Source: UBA11612 sp964475755
GTDB lineage: Bacteria; Pseudomonadota; Alphaproteobacteria; Rhodospirillales; Rhodospirillaceae
Assembly (NCBI GenBank): GCA_964475755.1
Contig: CAYYXR010000003.1
Coordinates: 91,177 to 155,176 of the forward strand
DNA: 64,000 nt
Reading direction: 5' to 3'
The notes under the pieces are model-generated. The model was not told the DNA's origin. It searched no databases and saw only the letters and a list, made by a program, of their open reading frames with translations. Below are positions 60,706-64,000 of the stretch, one piece after another. The position numbers and the translations under genes are program-made. Numbering within the stretch: the first letter of the stretch is position 1; every line of letters starts with the position of its first letter.

Positions 60706-62688
60706 TTGACGCAAGATGATAACTCGATGCTTGTGCAGGCGTTTTCGTTGCACAAGCAGGGGCAGCTGGAGGACGCGAGGCAGGCATGTGAGCGCGTGCT
60801 CGAGGAAGACCCCCGACAATCTGAAGCGCTGCATCTGTTAGGCGTAATGGCGCTGCAGTCAGGTCAGCCGCTGAAGGCCATAGAGTCCATCGAGAAGGCG
60901 ATCAATGCGGATCCAAGTGTTGCTTATTACCATTCGAACCTCGGGACAGCGCTGACCGCCATTGGAAATCTGGATGGCGCTCTTTTCAGTTTCGACAAGG
61001 CGATTTCCCTGGACCCAAAGTCCGTCGCGGCTCATTTCAAACGCGGCAACGTCTTATTGGCCTTGAGACACTTTGACGAGGCTATAGAGAGCTACGGCCG
61101 GGCCATAGAATTGAACCCCAACCATGCTGAAGCTTACAACAACCGAGGGTACGCCCTGTTCTCTCTGAAAAGAGCTGCGGCGGCGGTTGACAGCTTCAAT
61201 GCGGCCATCCGCATCAATCCAAATTATGCGGATGCATATAACAACCGTGGAAATGCCCTTAAGGCGCAAAGGAAGCTCGACGAAGCAGTATCAAGTTTCA
61301 GAAAAACGCTCGAACTTTCACCAAGCCACCCGTTTTTGCTGGGAACTTTTCTGCACACGAAGCTTGAGATGTGCGAATGGTCGGGGTTCGAAAACGACTT
61401 AAATGAACTGAAAGCGGGCATCTGTAATGGCGGTCACGTGTCCGAGCCGTTCTCTGTTTTGTGTCTTCTAGATTTCCCGGATGCTCAACGCCGCTCCGCT
61501 GAAACATGGATCAGTTCCAATTGTCCCGAGAGTGTCTTGTTGGGAGCGGTTCCTCGTCGGCAAAAAAGCGAAAAAATCCGCGTTGGATATTTTTCGGCCG
61601 ATTTTCGTGATCATCCTGTATCTCACCTGACTGTTGAATTATTCGAGGCTCACGACAGAAGTAAATTCGAAGTGATTGGTTTTTCCTACGGCATCGAAAC
61701 CGGCGATAGCGTGCAACAACGGGTGGCGAGGTCATTCGACGAGTTTATGGATGTGCGTAGCAAGTCCGATTTGGAAATTGCTCAGCTCTCTAGGGATATG
61801 GGTATCGATATCGCCGTTGATCTCAATGGGCTCACCGCGGACGGCCGTACCGGTATCTTCGCGCTTCGCGCCGCACCGATCCAGGTGAGTTACATCGGTT
61901 ATATCGGTACATCCGGGGCATCGTACATTGATTACGTCGTCGCCGATAAAACGCTCATTCCGCCGGAGTCTCAAAAGCACTTTGCCGAAAAAATTGCTTA
62001 CCTTCCAAGCTATCAGGTGAATCCCTCGCATAGAGAAGTTTCGAACAAAGCCTTTACCCGAGAAGAACTTGGCCTGCCTTCGACTGGATTGGTCTACTGC
62101 TGCTTCAACAACAACTTTAAAATCATGCCCGATACTTTTGAGCGGTGGATGCGCATTCTTAAAAATGTCGAAGAAAGTGTTCTGCTGCTCTACACGCGCA
62201 ATGACTTTGCGAAGGCCAATCTGAAACAGGCGGCGGCAAACCTTGGCGTTGATCCCGAGCGAATTATATTCGGTGAGCGTCTACCGCTGGCCGAGCATTT
62301 GGCGCGTTATCGGGCCGCGGACCTTTTTTTGGATACCTGGCCGTACAACGCCGGAACAACGGCGAGCGATGCGCTATGGGCCGGATTGCCGGTATTGACA
62401 TGTCTGGGAGAGAGCATGGTCAGCCGTATGGCGGGCAGCATTCTGAATGCAATGGGTTTGCCGGAGCTGATCACGCATTCTCCGGATGAGTATGAAGCGC
62501 GCGCCGTCGCCCTGGCTAGGGACCCGGACCTTCTCTGGCAGATTCGCCGGAAGGTCCTTGCGAGCCGCTCAACCGCTCCCTTATTTGATCCCAGATCGTT
62601 CGCCCGGTATCTGGAGACGGCATTTTCCGGGATGATGGACCGGTACTGGGAAGGCCTGCCTCCGGAGAATATTGAGATTGCGGCTTAG
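60706..62688 (+). CDS. TPR / O-GlcNAc-transferase-like (SPINDLY-type, GT41) protein
   Basis: This 660-residue protein has about six TPR repeats in the first 210 residues (AIESYGRAIELNPNHAEAYN and similar). A GT41 domain follows, with RVGYFSADFRDHPVSHLTVE near residue 291 and the nucleotide-sugar site LFLDTWPYNAGTTASDALW near residue 543. It is a paralogue of the gene at 22262 but with more TPRs. The target of glycosylation is unknown. The start is TTG 60706 or ATG 60727. It closes a GT2/LAB_N/OGT operon that probably acts on a cell-surface substrate. Confidence 0.87.
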   Translation: MTQDDNSMLVQAFSLHKQGQLEDARQACERVLEEDPRQSEALHLLGVMALQSGQPLKAIESIEKAINADPSVAYYHSNLGTALTAIGNLDGALFSFDKAISLDPKSVAAHFKRGNVLLALRHFDEAIESYGRAIELNPNHAEAYNNRGYALFSLKRAAAAVDSFNAAIRINPNYADAYNNRGNALKAQRKLDEAVSSFRKTLELSPSHPFLLGTFLHTKLEMCEWSGFENDLNELKAGICNGGHVSEPFSVLCLLDFPDAQRRSAETWISSNCPESVLLGAVPRRQKSEKIRVGYFSADFRDHPVSHLTVELFEAHDRSKFEVIGFSYGIETGDSVQQRVARSFDEFMDVRSKSDLEIAQLSRDMGIDIAVDLNGLTADGRTGIFALRAAPIQVSYIGYIGTSGASYIDYVVADKTLIPPESQKHFAEKIAYLPSYQVNPSHREVSNKAFTREELGLPSTGLVYCCFNNNFKIMPDTFERWMRILKNVEESVLLLYTRNDFAKANLKQAAANLGVDPERIIFGERLPLAEHLARYRAADLFLDTWPYNAGTTASDALWAGLPVLTCLGESMVSRMAGSILNAMGLPELITHSPDEYEARAVALARDPDLLWQIRRKVLASRSTAPLFDPRSFARYLETAFSGMMDRYWEGLPPENIEIAA

Positions 62689-62761
62689 ATAGGCCGGTTG
62701 GGCTCAGCCCCAGCTACAAAAAAAATCCAGCCGCACCGCCGATTTGTCAGCTCCCGGCCTA

Positions 62762-62790
62762 TTGACTCCGGGCAGGCGGCACACTACCTA
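62762..62790 (+). promoter_or_regulatory. Candidate groESL promoter
   Basis: TTGACT (5 of 6) at 62762-62767 is followed after 17 bases by TACCTA at 62785-62790, immediately before the CIRCE element. The -10 match is poor, but the place relative to CIRCE is right. Confidence 0.5.
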
Positions 62791-62792
62791 CG

Positions 62793-62819
62793 TTGTCACT
62801 CAGCTAGGGGGAGTGCTAA
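62793..62819 (+). promoter_or_regulatory. CIRCE element (HrcA operator) of groESL
   Basis: TTGTCACTC, a nine-base spacer and GAGTGCTAA match the CIRCE consensus (TTAGCACTC-N9-GAGTGCTAA) with a perfect right arm and two mismatches in the left arm. It lies 57 bases before the groES start. It implies heat-shock control by the repressor HrcA. Confidence 0.88.
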
Positions 62820-62875
62820 CAACCTGCTGGCGTTCAAAAAACGATATTAAAATCAATCTCTTGATGGAGGGTTGA

Positions 62876-63163
62876 ATGAAGTTTCGGCCACTACACGACC
62901 GGGTTCTCGTCGAGCGCGTTGAATCCGATACCAAAACCAAGGGCGGGATCATTATCCCCGATACCGCTCAGGAAAAGCCCATGGAGGGCAAGGTCATTTC
63001 CGTAGGCCAGGGTGCCCGCGGCGAAGACGGTAAAATTCACCCGCTGGACGTCAAGAAGGGCGACCGCATCCTGTTCGGCAAATGGTCGGGCACGGAAGTG
63101 AAGATCGACGGCAAAGAACTGTTGATCATGAAAGAGTCCGACATCATGGGCATCATTCAATAG
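62876..63163 (+). CDS. groES: Co-chaperonin GroES
   Basis: This 95-residue chaperonin lid subunit has the full family sequence, from FRPLHDRVLVERVE to the mobile-loop region KTKGGIIIPDTAQEKP and VKKGDRILFGKWSGTE. The ATG at 62876 follows GGAGGG. It is transcribed with groEL from the CIRCE-controlled promoter. Confidence 0.98.
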   Translation: MKFRPLHDRVLVERVESDTKTKGGIIIPDTAQEKPMEGKVISVGQGARGEDGKIHPLDVKKGDRILFGKWSGTEVKIDGKELLIMKESDIMGIIQ

Positions 63164-63233
63164 GCCCGTCCGGCTTTTCACCTCAGTCGAAACACTCTGT
63201 CCATAAAAGTACATAACGGAAGGGACACAAAAA

Positions 63234-64000
63234 ATGGCTGCTAAAGAAGTAAAATTCTCGGCGGATGCGCGCGATCGGATGCTGCGCGGCGTCGATATCC
63301 TGGCCAATGCCGTGAAGGTCACGCTTGGCCCCAAAGGCCGTAACGTCGTTATCGAAAAGGCGTTCGGCGCACCCCGTATCACGAAAGATGGTGTCACGGT
63401 CGCCAAGGAAATCGAACTGAAAGACAAGTTCGAAAACATGGGCGCCCAAATGGTCAAGGAAGTTGCTTCTAAGACCAACGATCTGGCAGGTGACGGCACG
63501 ACCACCGCGACGGTTCTGGCTCAGTCTATTGTTCGCGAAGGCGCCAAATCAGTTGCCGCCGGCATGAACCCGATGGATCTGAAGCGCGGCATCGACAAAG
63601 CTGTTGCTGCGGTCGTCGAAAACCTCGCCAAGCAATCCAAAAAGGTGAAGACCAGCAATGAAATCGCGCAGGTCGGCACTATTTCCGCCAACGGCGAAAA
63701 AGAAATCGGCGACATCATTTCCAAGGCCATGGATAAGGTCGGCAAGGAAGGCGTGATCACCGTTGAGGAAGCCAAAGGCCTTGAGACGGAACTGGACGTG
63801 GTTGAAGGTATGCAGTTCGACCGCGGCTATCTCTCGCCGTATTTTATCACCAACGCCGACAAGATGACGGTCGAGTTGGGCAATCCCTACATTCTCATTC
63901 ATGAGAAGAAGCTCTCCAGTCTGCAGCCGCTGCTTCCGGTTCTGGAAGCCGTGGTGCAAGCTTCGCGTCCGCTGCTTATCATTGCCGAGGATATCGAAGG
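63234..64000 (+). CDS. groEL: Chaperonin GroEL, truncated by the right edge of the window
   Basis: The first 255 residues of the 60-kDa chaperonin are present, beginning MAAKEVKFSADARDRMLRG. The ATP-binding motif VTLGPKGRNVVIEKAFG and the catalytic GDGTTTATVLA are intact. The gene starts 70 bases after groES and continues past the end of the sequence. The truncation is a window effect, not a mutation. Confidence 0.98.
   Translation, partial: MAAKEVKFSADARDRMLRGVDILANAVKVTLGPKGRNVVIEKAFGAPRITKDGVTVAKEIELKDKFENMGAQMVKEVASKTNDLAGDGTTTATVLAQSIVREGAKSVAAGMNPMDLKRGIDKAVAAVVENLAKQSKKVKTSNEIAQVGTISANGEKEIGDIISKAMDKVGKEGVITVEEAKGLETELDVVEGMQFDRGYLSPYFITNADKMTVELGNPYILIHEKKLSSLQPLLPVLEAVVQASRPLLIIAEDIE

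Noticed and set aside
62689..62760. Terminator after the OGT-like gene
   Set aside because: Only a short GGGCT/AGCCC palindrome with a one-base loop is present, followed by A and not T.
1..64000. CRISPR arrays, insertion sequences, integrases or prophage genes
   Set aside because: I saw no regularly spaced repeats, terminal inverted repeats, transposase or integrase motifs in the window.

Overview
The window reads as an alphaproteobacterial chromosome segment. The evidence is a nearly complete hopanoid gene set, a heme A synthase, a CIRCE-controlled groESL, the alphaproteobacterial neighbourhood of short RNase E/G, YacG and tRNA-Phe, and Alphaproteobacteria-like start and operon structure. 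I cannot name the genus. Nothing looks like phage, transposon, integron or CRISPR. The sequence does contain two decayed, chimeric reading frames that look like deletion scars.

Layout. 0-4 kb: two tandem deoxyhypusine-synthase-like genes (probably homospermidine-type polyamine enzymes), a secreted GlcG/HbpS-like protein and a ketopantoate-reductase-family enzyme. 4.0-4.4 kb: a broken HAD/glycosyltransferase remnant. 4.5-6.1 kb: RNase E/G, YacG, tRNA-Phe. 6.2-16.3 kb: an all-extracytoplasmic redox region. It holds an unknown secreted protein, a DUF1592/DUF1588 protein with a CxxCH heme motif, a twin-arginine DUF1552 protein, a secreted-repeat (COG4315) protein, and a porin followed by an FMN-binding protein, a PepSY membrane protein and the flavin transferase ApbE, with a Fur-like box in front of the porin. 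16.3-19.1 kb: an MFS permease and a split spermidine-synthase-like pair.

19.4-37 kb is the hopanoid region. ispH-hpnH and a convergent hpnG come first, then a TPR/O-GlcNAc-transferase-like gene, then the minus-strand run hpnC-hpnB-dxs-hpnD-hpnE-shc, and, after an amidase, a YqaA-like protein and a quinone reductase, a class III aminotransferase that may be hpnO. hpnM and hpnN follow at 49-52 kb. Isoprenoid supply genes (dxs, ispH) sit beside the genes that make squalene (hpnC, D, E), cyclise it (shc), extend it (hpnH, hpnG) and move it to the outer membrane (hpnN).

The remainder is mixed housekeeping: a chromate transporter, a small ion-channel-like pair, PhyH, COG4091 and PhoX genes, a protease-MoxR-DUF58-VWA operon, a TonB-domain lipoprotein, an epimerase, a cold-shock protein, an S10 peptidase, a second chimeric remnant, tldD-ctaA, a GT2/LAB_N/OGT-like operon, and groES-groEL running off the right edge. 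The most interesting parts are the two extracytoplasmic modules at 6-16 kb, the tandem DHS-like genes and the two deletion-scar chimeras.
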